Below, piece after piece: positions 17,729 to 26,227 of a stretch of DNA of 64,000 nt. The position numbers and the translations under genes were made by a program. Below the pieces are notes generated by a model. That model saw nothing but the letters and a program-made list of their open reading frames with translations. It was not told the origin of the DNA and ran no database searches. The DNA comes from Jiangella aurantiaca (GTDB lineage Bacteria > Actinomycetota > Actinomycetes > Jiangellales > Jiangellaceae): contig NZ_SMLB01000028.1 of NCBI RefSeq assembly GCF_004349105.1, forward strand, positions 1 through 64,000, read 5' to 3'. Every line of letters starts with the position of its first letter. Position 1 is the first letter of the stretch.

Positions 17729-18667
17729 TCAGTGGTAGGTGCGCACCCAGGCGTGCAGAGCGACCTTGGGGAACGGCGGGCCGGGGTCGCCGGGCGGGTT
17801 GCCCTGGGTGCTGAGGACGAGGTGCCGGCCCTCGGTGACGAACGGCGAGTCGGCGGACACCTCCTTGGTCCACGTGGTCACGCCGTCGACGTAGAACGTG
17901 AGCAGGCCGGCCGGCTGGCCGTCGATCGTCGCGATCTCTCGCCGCAGGCCGTAGGTGTGCTGTGCCGCGGTCAGGTCGCCGAGGCCGAGCGGGTCGGTGT
18001 GGCAGTCGTCGATCACGCCCACCGGATCCGTGGTCTGGTCGGCACGTCCCGTCCGGCAGTTGTCCACCGCCGTGTGCTCGGTCGGAGTCGGCGGCGCCGG
18101 TGGCGGCGGAGACTCCCAGGTGTGCAGGGCCATGTGCATCTCGTCGACCCAGAAGAACTCCTGGATGTCGAGCTCGGGATTGGGATTGGTGTCGTAGCTC
18201 GGTGGCCGGGTCGCTAGCCAGACGGCGCTGAAGACGTTCTGGTCCCACGCGGTGTGGCTCGCGACGTTGGCGGCGAATCCCTTCGTCCTGACCTCCACGC
18301 AGCTCGCCCGCTGCGCGCCGGCCCCGGGCACGTCGAACGTGGACTCGACGGCGCCGGCCGGATACCCGTCGACGCCGTCATCCGGAGTGTCGTTTCGGAT
18401 GTACAGCCGCAGGACTCCGTTGGAGACCTCGACCATCTCCGGCAGGTACGCGAGCTCCCCCGAGCGGTCGCCCTCCTCGACGTCGTACACGCGCCAGCGG
18501 CTGCCGAGCGGCTGGTCGAACTCGTCGCTCGCCGAGTCCATCTGACTGAGCCCGCTCGAACAGCTCGGAGCCGGAGTCCACGGCTCGGCAGCGGCCTGGT
18601 GATCCGCTGGAGGCGCGACTCCCGCCAGGATGCCCGTGCCGGCGATGACAAGTGCCACCGTACGCAT
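17729..18667 (-). CDS. Secreted GH16 family endo-glycosidase (copy 2 of a tandem pair), first gene of the operon
   Basis: 312 residues with a signal peptide. The start ATG at 18667 has a strong GGAGG site about 8 bases upstream. The catalytic motif ELDIQE gives E165, D167 and E170. It lacks the extra DGDGSLDY loop found in copy 1 and differs in the front third, so the two enzymes may differ in which part of the polymer they accept. It is the first gene of a minus-strand operon (two GH16, GH-A, two sulfatases, (alpha/alpha)6 glycosidase), and two TACTCGT operators lie in the 130 bases before it. Confidence 0.88.
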   Translation of the reverse strand: MRTVALVIAGTGILAGVAPPADHQAAAEPWTPAPSCSSGLSQMDSASDEFDQPLGSRWRVYDVEEGDRSGELAYLPEMVEVSNGVLRLYIRNDTPDDGVDGYPAGAVESTFDVPGAGAQRASCVEVRTKGFAANVASHTAWDQNVFSAVWLATRPPSYDTNPNPELDIQEFFWVDEMHMALHTWESPPPPAPPTPTEHTAVDNCRTGRADQTTDPVGVIDDCHTDPLGLGDLTAAQHTYGLRREIATIDGQPAGLLTFYVDGVTTWTKEVSADSPFVTEGRHLVLSTQGNPPGDPGPPFPKVALHAWVRTYH

Positions 18668-18707
18668 CGATCTCGCCTCCTCGCGACAACCGCCAGATGC
18701 CCGACAT

Positions 18708-18798
18708 CTACACGAGTAATCAGCAACCGTAAACCGCTTCGACCAGTAATAATCGCCAGTGCAGACGGTATAGCCGAGCTCAGAATTTACTCGTGTAA
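18708..18798. promoter_or_regulatory. Paired candidate LacI operators before the GH16 operon
   Basis: CTACACGAGTAAT at 18708-18720 is the reverse complement of the TTACTCGTGTAG form, and TTACTCGTGTAA occurs at 18787-18798. They match the TACTCGT motifs at 9865-9921 next to the LacI gene. The about 80-base spacing would allow a loop between two dimers. This is sequence pattern only; no promoter -10/-35 pair could be assigned with confidence. Confidence 0.55.
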
Positions 18799-19075
18799 CC
18801 AGCTGCCTCGCCTAGGCAATCAGAACGCCCATGGGTTGTCAAGCGTCGTTCCTGGCTCTCCTGCTGCTTCCGTCGACCGGTCGTCCCACCCTTGCCAACT
18901 CGCACTGCTGCATCCGAGGCCTGGGACCTCGTCCACACGCTGCCGCTGCCGTCGGCCGTTGCCGGGTACGAGGGCTCCACGGTCATCGTCGCGCGCAACG
19001 GCTTGCGGCTGCTCCGCGCACGAGCCTTGGCGCCGCGGCGGCATCGACCGGCTCCAGCACGAGTGCGCACGCACC
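18799..19075. other. Region without a recognised gene, before the PrsW gene
   Basis: About 280 bases between the second GH16 operator and the end of the PrsW gene. Short open frames exist on both strands, but none has a recognisable motif or a ribosome site. A + strand frame from about 18892 has some protein-like composition (EAWDLVHTLPLP, then STVIVARNGLRLL) and could be the eroded end of a gene, but I cannot identify it. Confidence 0.3.
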
Positions 19076-19876
19076 TCAGCGAGCGGGTCGCTCACGCAGG
19101 GCCACCGCCACGGCGGTGAGCAGGACGAAGCTGGCCACGGCGATCCCGGCGTACCCGCTTCCGAGGGCGGCGCGCTGGTCCCACCAGGCGTGCAGACCTA
19201 TGACACCGGCGAACACCGCGCCGAACCGGAGCCAGCCGAGGGCACGGCTACGGGCGCCGCGGATGCCGAAGAAGGCGGCACAGGCAAGGCCGGTCCAGGC
19301 GGCGTGGCCGCCGAGGCTGCTCAACGCCCGGAGCATCAGGACATGGCCGACCGGATCGAGCTGCCCGCCCGTGCTGATCAGGGCCACGAACCCGTAGCCC
19401 ATCGTCTCCAGGGCGGCGAAGCCGCTGCCGACGGCGACACCGAGCACGAGCCCGTCGACCGCGCGGGCGCGCGGACGCAGCCACGCCAGCAGCAGCACCG
19501 GGATCGCGAGCTTCGCCGACTCCTCGATGAGGCCGATCATCGCGTAGGGCAGCGATCCGAACGTCCGGACGGTCTCGAACTCCAGCTGCCCGGCCAGGAC
19601 ACCGCCCACTACCCCGCCCAGGATCGCGCCGGTGAGGATGCGCACGGTCGACAGCCGGTGCGTGGTCTCCATCTCACTCACCAGCGTGGTGAACGTGGCC
19701 GGGACGACCGCGGCGCCGACCAGCAGGAGACAGGGAAGGAACACGGGATCACCGGTCTCGGTCACGACGGCGAACACGACGCCGAACAGGGCGAGGCCGG
19801 TCAGCAGCACTGCCAGCCACCGAAGGCGGAGCGCTGGTGCGTGGGTGACGGGTAGCCGTTCGGTCAGGGTGCTCAT
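19076..19876 (-). CDS. PrsW-family intramembrane metalloprotease
   Basis: 266 residues, almost entirely membrane helices. The three PrsW motifs are present: EESAK (E118, E119) in helix region 4, a GFAALE motif, and HAAWTGL followed later by GLHAWWD, whose Glu and His residues would coordinate the metal. The family includes PrsW of Bacillus subtilis, which cuts the anti-sigma factor RsiW, so a role in signalling is possible. The start ATG at 19876 has a TTGGAGG ribosome site. It lies 58 bases after the ftsH gene on the same strand, so the two could be co-transcribed. Confidence 0.88.
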   Translation of the reverse strand: MSTLTERLPVTHAPALRLRWLAVLLTGLALFGVVFAVVTETGDPVFLPCLLLVGAAVVPATFTTLVSEMETTHRLSTVRILTGAILGGVVGGVLAGQLEFETVRTFGSLPYAMIGLIEESAKLAIPVLLLAWLRPRARAVDGLVLGVAVGSGFAALETMGYGFVALISTGGQLDPVGHVLMLRALSSLGGHAAWTGLACAAFFGIRGARSRALGWLRFGAVFAGVIGLHAWWDQRAALGSGYAGIAVASFVLLTAVAVALRERPAR

Positions 19877-19934
19877 CGGATCCTCCAAGGGTGATGGGTG
19901 TGAGTGGACGGGGTGCGGTGAAGCAGCCGCGCGG

Positions 19935-21830
19935 TCAGGCGGCGCGGATGATCTCGTAGACCACCGAGCCGTCGACCGTCTCGGTGTCCAGCAGTCGCCG
20001 GCTGAGCCGATCCAGCGCCGCGCGATGGCCACGCAGGAGCCGGTCCGCCTGCTCCTCGGCCTCGCGGAGCAGCCGGGCGACCTCGCCGTCGACCAGCCGT
20101 TGCGTCTCCTCTCCATAGGGACGATCGGCCTGGCCGGGGTAGGTGTCGTCGTGCGCCGGGTAGGCCACCGGTCCCATACCGCGGGACAGGCCGTACTCCC
20201 GGACCATCCGCAGCGCGAGTTGGGTGGCACTGGCGAGATCGTCGACTGCGCCGGTCGACGGCTGCCCGAAGACGATCAGCTCGGCGGCGCGGCCGGCGAG
20301 ACGGACGGCGAGCGACTCGTGCAGGTACTGCTCGGTGTACAGACGGCGTTCGTCCAAGGGCAGCTGGTGGGTCGCGCCGAGCGCCATCCCGGCGGGCAGG
20401 ATCGTCACCTTCGCCACCGGGTCGGCGGTCTCCGACAGCCCGGCGACCAGCGCGTGTCCGGCCTCGTGGACGGCGACGCGCTGCCGCTCCTCCGGAAGCA
20501 GGGCGGTCCCGTCGCGGCGTCCGAGGATCAGGCGGTCCTTGGCATCGTCGAAGTCGACGGGGCGCAACTCGTCCCGGTGGTCACGGGCGGCCCGCAGTGC
20601 GGCCTCGTTGACGAGGTTGGCGAGATCCGCGCCGCTGAATCCCGGCGTGCCGCGCGCGATGGCGTGCAGATCGACCGTGGCGTCGAGCCTCTTGCCCAGG
20701 ACGTGAACGGCGAGGATGCGCTCCCGGTCCGCGAGCGCGGGCAGCGGCACCTGGATCTGCCGGTCGAACCGCCCGGGCCGCAGCAGCGCCGGATCCAGGA
20801 CCTCCGGGCGGTTGGTGTTGGCCAGGACCACGACCGAGCTGTCCTCGGTGAACCCGTCCATCTCGGCCAGCAGCTGGTTGAGCGTCTGTTCGCGCTCGTC
20901 GTGGCCGGCGATGGCGCCGGTGCCGCGGCGGGCGCCGAGGGCGTCGATCTCGTCGATGAAGACGATCGCCGGTCCGTTGCGCCGTGCCTCGGCGAACAGC
21001 TCCCGCACCCGCGAGGCGCCCAGGCCCACGAACATCTCGACGAAGCTGCTCCCGGTGACCGCGTAGAACGGGACCTTCGACTCGCCGGCGACTGCCCGGG
21101 CGAGCAGTGTCTTCCCGGTGCCGGGCGGCCCGACCAGCAGCACGCCGCGCGGTCCGCGGGCGCCGGCGCGCCGGTACCGGTCCGGGTTCTGCAGGAAGTC
21201 CACCACCTCGCGCACCTCCTCCTTGACGCCCTCGTAGCCGGCGACGTCGACGAACCTCGTCGTCGGACGCTCCGCGTCGGTCACCCTGGCCCTGGTCCGG
21301 AACAGGCCGCCGAGGCCACCCAGCCCGCCGCCGCCGGCCAGGCTCTGCTGCGCCCGCCGGCTGAGCCAGACGAAGCCGCCGACCAGCAGCGCTGCCGGCA
21401 GCAGGGAGGCGACCAGCTGCCGCAGCGTGTCGGTCTGCTGATACGCGGTCACCTTGACGTCGGCCTTCTCCAGCCGCGATGACAGGTCCTGCGTGGTCAG
21501 CGCCCAGGTCGGTGCCTGAGCGGTGAACTGCGTGCCGTCGGAGAGCGTGCCGGTCAGCTCGCCCTCGCTCCCGACCGCGACCGAGCTCACCTTGCCGGCC
21601 GAGACGTCGGACAGGAACGCGCTGTACGACAGCTCCTCCGTTCGCGCCGCCGCGACGAGCCCGGGCCCGAAGAAGAGCACGGCGAAGACGAGCAGCGAGA
21701 CGACGAACGGCCAGATCCGCCACTTGGGCTTCGGCGGCGTCGACGGGGGCCTCTCCCCCTCCTGGGAACCGGCCGGCCTCGCCGGTTCGTCCGGCGGCCG
21801 CCGGAACGGCACGGTGTCCAACTCGGGCAT
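19935..21830 (-). CDS. ftsH: ATP-dependent zinc metalloprotease FtsH
   Basis: 631 residues. Two membrane helices (about residues 39-60 and 140-155) enclose a small extracytoplasmic domain. The AAA+ domain carries Walker A GPPGTGKT at 234-241, Walker B IVFIDEID near 289-296 and the second-region-of-homology arginines (ALLRPGRFDRQ). The M41 protease domain has the zinc motif HEAGH at 455-459. FtsH removes damaged or misassembled membrane proteins. The ATG at 21830 is the only start giving a normal length. The proline-rich N-terminal 35 residues and the lack of cell-division or folate neighbours suggest this may be a second, accessory FtsH rather than the main copy. Confidence 0.95.
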   Translation of the reverse strand: MPELDTVPFRRPPDEPARPAGSQEGERPPSTPPKPKWRIWPFVVSLLVFAVLFFGPGLVAAARTEELSYSAFLSDVSAGKVSSVAVGSEGELTGTLSDGTQFTAQAPTWALTTQDLSSRLEKADVKVTAYQQTDTLRQLVASLLPAALLVGGFVWLSRRAQQSLAGGGGLGGLGGLFRTRARVTDAERPTTRFVDVAGYEGVKEEVREVVDFLQNPDRYRRAGARGPRGVLLVGPPGTGKTLLARAVAGESKVPFYAVTGSSFVEMFVGLGASRVRELFAEARRNGPAIVFIDEIDALGARRGTGAIAGHDEREQTLNQLLAEMDGFTEDSSVVVLANTNRPEVLDPALLRPGRFDRQIQVPLPALADRERILAVHVLGKRLDATVDLHAIARGTPGFSGADLANLVNEAALRAARDHRDELRPVDFDDAKDRLILGRRDGTALLPEERQRVAVHEAGHALVAGLSETADPVAKVTILPAGMALGATHQLPLDERRLYTEQYLHESLAVRLAGRAAELIVFGQPSTGAVDDLASATQLALRMVREYGLSRGMGPVAYPAHDDTYPGQADRPYGEETQRLVDGEVARLLREAEEQADRLLRGHRAALDRLSRRLLDTETVDGSVVYEIIRAA

Positions 21831-22413
21831 GGTCTGTCCCCTCCTCCACGTGCGGCGGCGCCAGGGCGAGCGCCTCGGACACCACCGTGCGGCAGCGTCG
21901 ATGAGAGGTGGATGAGAGCAGCGGAATGAGGCTCTTCTGCTCGATCCGTGGGGCGTGAGCGGCCGGGGGTCGGTCGGCGCCGGCCGTGCGCTCGGCCGGC
22001 CATGGGCTGAGTTGGTGACGTTCGCCGTCCCCCTGCCGCCCCAGTGTCTTGCCGCGATCGCGCGCCTCAAGCGGACTTGTTGGGCGCTTCGCGCGGCGAT
22101 GACCGCTTGACCCGCACGCCCGCGGCCGAGAACGGGCAGCGATCAGGGCGACGGGGCGAGTCTGGGCACACCTCGAGGTCAGGTGGCGTTGTCCGTGGTG
22201 TGCCAGGGGTCGTTCGGCGTGGTGCGGTGTGACGTTGCTGCCTGTGGACAGCGTTGATCATCGTCCATCGCCTACGACACCAGGCGTGCTCCCGCTCCAC
22301 CAGGCCTGCATGCCTCGTCATGCGGGAGAAGTCCTGGTGGTGGCTCCCGAATCGCCGCAAAACCCCGTGGACACCCACGTCGATAAGCCCGGACTGAGCT
22401 GAGGCGGGCGCCG
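21831..22413. other. Long intergenic region without a recognised gene
   Basis: About 580 bases between ftsH and the response-regulator gene, both on the minus strand. Small frames can be drawn but show no family signature. CAAGCGG at 22068-22074 and CCGCTTG at 22103-22109 form a 7-base inverted repeat with a 28-base gap, and GCATG...CATGC occurs near 22308-22324. Neither looks like a rho-independent terminator. The first 100 bases probably hold the ftsH promoter. Confidence 0.4.
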
Positions 22414-23094
22414 TCAGGCGTCCGGGTCCAGCCGGTAGCCGGCGCCGCGAACGGTGCGCAGCGTGTTCCGTCCGAACGGCCGGTCGACCTTCTCGCGCAG
22501 ATAGCGCAGATACACGTCGACGACGTTGGAGCCGCCGTCGTAGGCGAAGTCCCAGACGTGCTCGAGCAGGTGGGTCCGGGTGAGCACCTCGCCAGGACGG
22601 CGCATGAGCTCCTGCAGGAGGGCGAACTCCTTCGGCGACAGCGCGATGTCGGCCGCGCCGCGGCGGACCTCATGGGTCACCGGGTCCAGGGTGAGGTCGC
22701 CGACCTGGAGCACGACCGGGCGTTCCAGCGGACCACGTCGGGTGATCGCGCGGACCCGCGCGACGAGCTCCGGGAGGGCGAACGGCTTGGTGAGGTAGTC
22801 GTCGGCGCCGGCGTCGAGGCCGCGGACCCGGTCCGGCACGGCGTCGCGGGCGGTCAGCATGAGCACGGGCGCCCACCGCCCGGCCGCACGCATGCGGCGG
22901 CACACCTCGAACCCGTCGGGCGCCGGGATCATGGCGTCGAGAACAACGCCGTCGTACTCGTTCTCCTGAACGCCCCACAGGGCGTCCTCACCGGTGCCGA
23001 CGACGTCGACGGCGTAACCCTCGCGGCGCAGCGCGCGCAGGAGCATGTCGGCCATGCCCGCGTCATCCTCCACGATGAGCAACCGCACGCCCAT
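22414..23094 (-). CDS. OmpR/PhoB-family response regulator
   Basis: 226 residues. Receiver domain with the acidic pair near residues 9-11 (VEDDAG), phosphoacceptor D53 in VVLDAMIPAPDG, conserved Thr in LMLTARD and Lys in YLTKPFALPEL. The C-terminal winged-helix DNA-binding domain ends with DVYLRYLREKVDRPFG and GAGYRLD, typical of the OmpR class. I chose the ATG at 23094 because it begins directly at the first beta strand. It is transcribed away from the histidine kinase at 23434; the small membrane protein gene 23099-23365 precedes it on the same strand. Confidence 0.93.
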   Translation of the reverse strand: MGVRLLIVEDDAGMADMLLRALRREGYAVDVVGTGEDALWGVQENEYDGVVLDAMIPAPDGFEVCRRMRAAGRWAPVLMLTARDAVPDRVRGLDAGADDYLTKPFALPELVARVRAITRRGPLERPVVLQVGDLTLDPVTHEVRRGAADIALSPKEFALLQELMRRPGEVLTRTHLLEHVWDFAYDGGSNVVDVYLRYLREKVDRPFGRNTLRTVRGAGYRLDPDA

Positions 23095-23098
23095 CAGC

Positions 23099-23365
23099 CT
23101 ACGGCTTACCGCGGCGACCTGTGTCGATGCCGTCTGAACCGCCGCCACGGTAGGTCTGGACGCGTGCGGCCAGCCGCGCCACCTCGGATCCGAGCCGGTC
23201 CAGATCGGCCCGCACCTCGGCCATCGCCGCAGTCAGCCGCCGGCTCCGCTCCTCCGCGCGCCGGTCCCGTTCCCGCGCGGCTCGCTCCGCCCGCCCCGTC
23301 GCCACCAGGACGAGGAGCGCGGCGACCAGCGTGAGCGCCGAGAGCAGCAGTGCCACGAGCACCAT
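23099..23365 (-). CDS. Small membrane protein with one TM helix and coiled coil
   Basis: 88 residues from ATG at 23365: one hydrophobic helix (VLVALLLSALTLVAALLVL), then a charged helical segment rich in Arg, Glu and Ala that has coiled-coil periodicity (RAARERDRRAEERSRRL, then DLDRLGSEVARLAARV). No known family. It ends 4 bases before the response-regulator start and faces the histidine kinase gene, so it may belong to the same two-component locus as an accessory membrane factor. That role is a guess from position only. Confidence 0.6.
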   Translation of the reverse strand: MVLVALLLSALTLVAALLVLVATGRAERAARERDRRAEERSRRLTAAMAEVRADLDRLGSEVARLAARVQTYRGGGSDGIDTGRRGKP

Positions 23366-23433
23366 GTCGCCAGCGTGAACCGCCGAACATGAGAGCCGCA
23401 TGAGACAATCGCGTCGCTCTCGGAGGTGACGCG

Positions 23434-24795
23434 GTGCGGCTGCTCCCCCGATCCCTACGCGCCCGGCTGACGCTCGTCGGCACGCTGGGCGCGGCGGCGG
23501 TGGTCGCGGCGTGCGTCGTCGCGCTCTACGTCGCCCTCGACTCGGAGCTGCGGTCCACGCTCGACGCCGGTCTCGAGGCCCGGTCCGACGACCTCGTCGC
23601 CGCCGTCCGCTCCGGCCAGGAGGCCGACGTGCAGCTGGACCCGCTGGCGCAGCTGTACGACGCCGACGGGACGCTGCTCGCCGGCTCACCGTCGCTGCGC
23701 GACGGACGACTCCTGGGCCCGGGCGAGGTCCGGGACTCCGTCGACGGCGAGCTGGTCACGCGCACGCTGCCGGTCGGTCCCGACGGCGCGGCCACGCCGG
23801 TGCGGCTGCTGGTCCGGCAGGCCGACCCCCAACGTGTGCTCGTCGTCGGCGCCCCGGCCGAAGCCGTCGAGACCGCCCGCGAACGGCTGTTCCTGGTGCT
23901 GTTCATCGCCGCCCCCCTGCTGGTCGTCGTACTCGCCGCGGCCGGCTGGCTCGTCGCCCGGGCCGCGCTGCGCCCCGTCGACCTCCTGACCCGGGAGGCC
24001 GCCGCCATCTCCACCCTGGAGGCCGAGCGAAGGCTCCCCGCAGTGGCCGGCGACGACGAGATCGCCCGGCTCGCGCGGACCTTGGACGACATGCTCGGCC
24101 GGCTGCGCGTCGCCTTCGCTCGCGAGCAGGGCTTCGTCGACGACGCCAGCCACGAGCTGCGCACACCGATCGCGATCCTGCAGGGTGAGCTGGAGCTCGC
24201 CATGTCCGCGGCCGACGACCCCGCCGAGGTCAGGCGCTCGCTCCAGGCCGCGCTCCGGGAAGCGGCGCGGCTGGCCCGGCTCGCCGAGGACCTGCTGCTG
24301 CTGGCCCGCCAGCGCGCGGGCTCGCTCGTCATCACGAGCGAGCCGGTCGACCTGCTGGAGATCGCCCGCGATCACACCCGGAACCTCGAGTCCGTCCTGG
24401 ACATCCGCATCGCCGTCGAGGGCGACCCGGTCGTCGTCGAGGCGGACCCGCGGCAGCTGCGGCAGGTGCTGTCCAACCTGGCCGGCAACAGCGCGGCAGC
24501 CGGCGCCGCCACCGTGCGCGTGCGCATCGAGCGGCGGCACGACGCAGTGATCGTCGAGGTCGCCGACGACGGTCCCGGATTCGCGCCGAACGTCCTCCGC
24601 TCAGCATTCGACCGCTTCGTCCGCGGCGACGACGCCCGGACCCGAGGCTCGTCCGGTGCCGGCCTGGGTCTGTCGATCGTGCGCGCCATCGTCACCGCCC
24701 ACGGCGGCACCATCGACGCACGCAACGACGGCCCGCTAGGCGGCGCGGTCGTGACGGCCCGGCTGCCGGCGCTCGGACCGGACCGCCGGTCCTGA
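23434..24795 (+). CDS. Sensor histidine kinase (two-component system)
   Basis: 453 residues from GTG at 23434. Helix 1 at about residues 15-36, an extracellular sensor region to about 155, helix 2 at about 155-177, a HAMP-like linker, then HisKA with the phosphorylated His H240 in DDASHELRTPIAIL. The ATP-binding HATPase domain shows NLAGNS (N box), VADDGPGFAP (G1), FVRGDDART and SSGAGLGLSIVRAIV (G2). The likely partner is the response regulator at 22414-23094, transcribed in the opposite direction. The signal sensed is not evident. Confidence 0.93.
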   Translation: MRLLPRSLRARLTLVGTLGAAAVVAACVVALYVALDSELRSTLDAGLEARSDDLVAAVRSGQEADVQLDPLAQLYDADGTLLAGSPSLRDGRLLGPGEVRDSVDGELVTRTLPVGPDGAATPVRLLVRQADPQRVLVVGAPAEAVETARERLFLVLFIAAPLLVVVLAAAGWLVARAALRPVDLLTREAAAISTLEAERRLPAVAGDDEIARLARTLDDMLGRLRVAFAREQGFVDDASHELRTPIAILQGELELAMSAADDPAEVRRSLQAALREAARLARLAEDLLLLARQRAGSLVITSEPVDLLEIARDHTRNLESVLDIRIAVEGDPVVVEADPRQLRQVLSNLAGNSAAAGAATVRVRIERRHDAVIVEVADDGPGFAPNVLRSAFDRFVRGDDARTRGSSGAGLGLSIVRAIVTAHGGTIDARNDGPLGGAVVTARLPALGPDRRS

Positions 24796-24801
24796 GGTTG
24801 A

Positions 24802-25803
24802 TCAGGGTTGTGGAAGAGGCGCCGCGGGGTCGGCGGCCGCGGGTGTCGTATTGGCTCCGCTGATGATGACGGCGACGAGTTCGCCTGGGCCGGGTGAGTA
24901 CGCCCCGGTGATCAGCGCGGCGATTCCCACGGCCGCGGCGGGTTCCACGAAGAGGCGGGTGGCCTGCCAGAGAACGCGCTGGGCGGCTCGGATGGCGTCG
25001 TCATCGACGAGTACGACGTCGCTGACGAATGACTGGGTGATCGGGAAGACCAGGTCTCCGATGCGACGCGGGGCCAGTGCGTCGGCGGCGATGCTACCGG
25101 TCGGCGCGTCAGTCGGCGCGCCGTGCACTCGGGCGGCGGTGAGGGTGGGCGCGTCCTTGGGTTCGACTCCGATCACGCGTATGGAACCGGCGACGGCGGC
25201 GGCGATTCCGCCGATCAGTCCGCCGCCGCCGACGGGTACCAGCACGGTGTCCACGTCGCTGACCTGGTCAGCCAGCTCGAGCCCGACGCTGCCCTGCCCC
25301 AGCAAGGTCTCTCGCTGGTCGAACGCGTGGATGGGCAACGCGCCAGAGTGGGCCACCCACTCCTGCGCGGCAGCCAAGGCGTCGGCGTAGCGGTCACCGC
25401 CCACGACGAGGTGCGCCCCGAGCGAGCGGATTCTCTCGATCTTCGCGGGTGCGGAGATGGTCGGGACGTAGATCCGCGCGGGCACGCCAAGCGTGTGTGC
25501 AGCGTAGGCGACGGCCACGCCGTGGTTGCCGCCAGACGCCGCGACGACGCCGGCCTCGGGCACATCGCGGAGCAGGAGATTCGCGAAGGCGCCGCGAACC
25601 TTGAACGAGCCGGCCCGCTGCAGGTGTTCCAGCTTGAGCACCAGCCGTCGCGGCGCCGCTCCCGCATCCGCGAGCGCGAGGTCGTGCGGGTCGACCTGGA
25701 GGACGGGGGTCCGCCGGATGTGGGGTTCGATCACGTGGAACGTCTGCCGGATCTCCTCCGGGGTCACGAGATCCACCTCAGCGGGCGATCGTTCACCAAT
25801 CAC
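24802..25803 (-). CDS. Threonine/serine dehydratase-like PLP enzyme
   Basis: 333 residues. The PLP Lys is K68 in RAGSFKVRGA; SGGNHG follows at about residue 90 and a glycine-rich phosphate-binding loop VPVGGGGLIGG at about 190, all typical of the serine/threonine ammonia-lyase (fold II) family. It probably deaminates threonine or serine to a 2-oxo acid and ammonia. There is no C-terminal ACT regulatory domain, so it is not the classical biosynthetic IlvA. The start at 25803 overlaps the ArsR gene by 11 bases, suggesting coupled translation and control by that regulator. Confidence 0.88.
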   Translation of the reverse strand: MIGERSPAEVDLVTPEEIRQTFHVIEPHIRRTPVLQVDPHDLALADAGAAPRRLVLKLEHLQRAGSFKVRGAFANLLLRDVPEAGVVAASGGNHGVAVAYAAHTLGVPARIYVPTISAPAKIERIRSLGAHLVVGGDRYADALAAAQEWVAHSGALPIHAFDQRETLLGQGSVGLELADQVSDVDTVLVPVGGGGLIGGIAAAVAGSIRVIGVEPKDAPTLTAARVHGAPTDAPTGSIAADALAPRRIGDLVFPITQSFVSDVVLVDDDAIRAAQRVLWQATRLFVEPAAAVGIAALITGAYSPGPGELVAVIISGANTTPAAADPAAPLPQP

Positions 25804-26095
25804 TGCCCAGCAGCTCCTTCACCTCGGCGATGCGCTCTTCGTCGCGCTGGTAGAACACCCACTGTTTGATCTTCTTGCCGCGGATCAACCCCGCCCGGCC
25901 GAGCACCTTCAGGTGCTCACCACACGTCGGTTGACTCACGCCGAGCTTCTCGGCGATGAGCAGCGAGCACACGCCGTCGCGAACCAGATCGCCATCGCGC
26001 TGCGGAGGGAAGTGCGCCTCCGGGTCGCGCAGCCACTCCAACGTCAGCAGCCGCTTCTCGTTCGCGAGGGCCTTGAGCACGTCCGCGTCCAGCAT
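25793..26095 (-). CDS. ArsR-family winged-helix regulator
   Basis: 100 residues. The winged-helix pattern starts at DVLKALANEKRLLTLEWL, with the recognition helix at SLLIAEKLGVSQPTCGEHL and the wing at GKKIKQWVFYQRDEE. ArsR-type regulators are small dimeric repressors released by a metal or metabolite; the Cys residues here do not form an obvious metal site, so the ligand may be organic. It is the first gene of a two-gene operon with the dehydratase and probably autoregulates from the promoter just upstream. Confidence 0.9.
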   Translation of the reverse strand: MLDADVLKALANEKRLLTLEWLRDPEAHFPPQRDGDLVRDGVCSLLIAEKLGVSQPTCGEHLKVLGRAGLIRGKKIKQWVFYQRDEERIAEVKELLGSDW

Positions 26096-26130
26096 TTAGT
26101 AATTATGCAAATTAGCTAAGGGCCTGTCTA
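26096..26130 (-). promoter_or_regulatory. Candidate leaderless promoter and operator of the ArsR/dehydratase operon
   Basis: On the minus strand, TAGACA (26130-26125) and CATAAT (26107-26102) are separated by exactly 17 bases, and the -10 box ends 6 bases before the ATG. Transcription would start at or next to the A of ATG, giving a leaderless mRNA; there is indeed no ribosome site. An inverted repeat TAATT/AATTA at 26100-26114 overlaps the -10 box and is a possible ArsR operator. Confidence 0.6.
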
Positions 26131-26227
26131 CGGCCGCCACCACGAGCAAGGAGAGTCAGGTGGTGCGCATCGTCCGCCCACTGAACACGCTGGAAGTGAG
26201 TGGTCCTCACGTGTCTCCCGCGGCTCC

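Noticed and set aside
19632-21482. 616-codon + strand frame opposite ftsH
   Set aside because: Shadow of ftsH; the real protein has all FtsH motifs on the minus strand.
22068-22109. Inverted repeat CAAGCGG/CCGCTTG as a terminator
   Set aside because: The 28-base gap is too long and there is no T-rich tail; no clear function.
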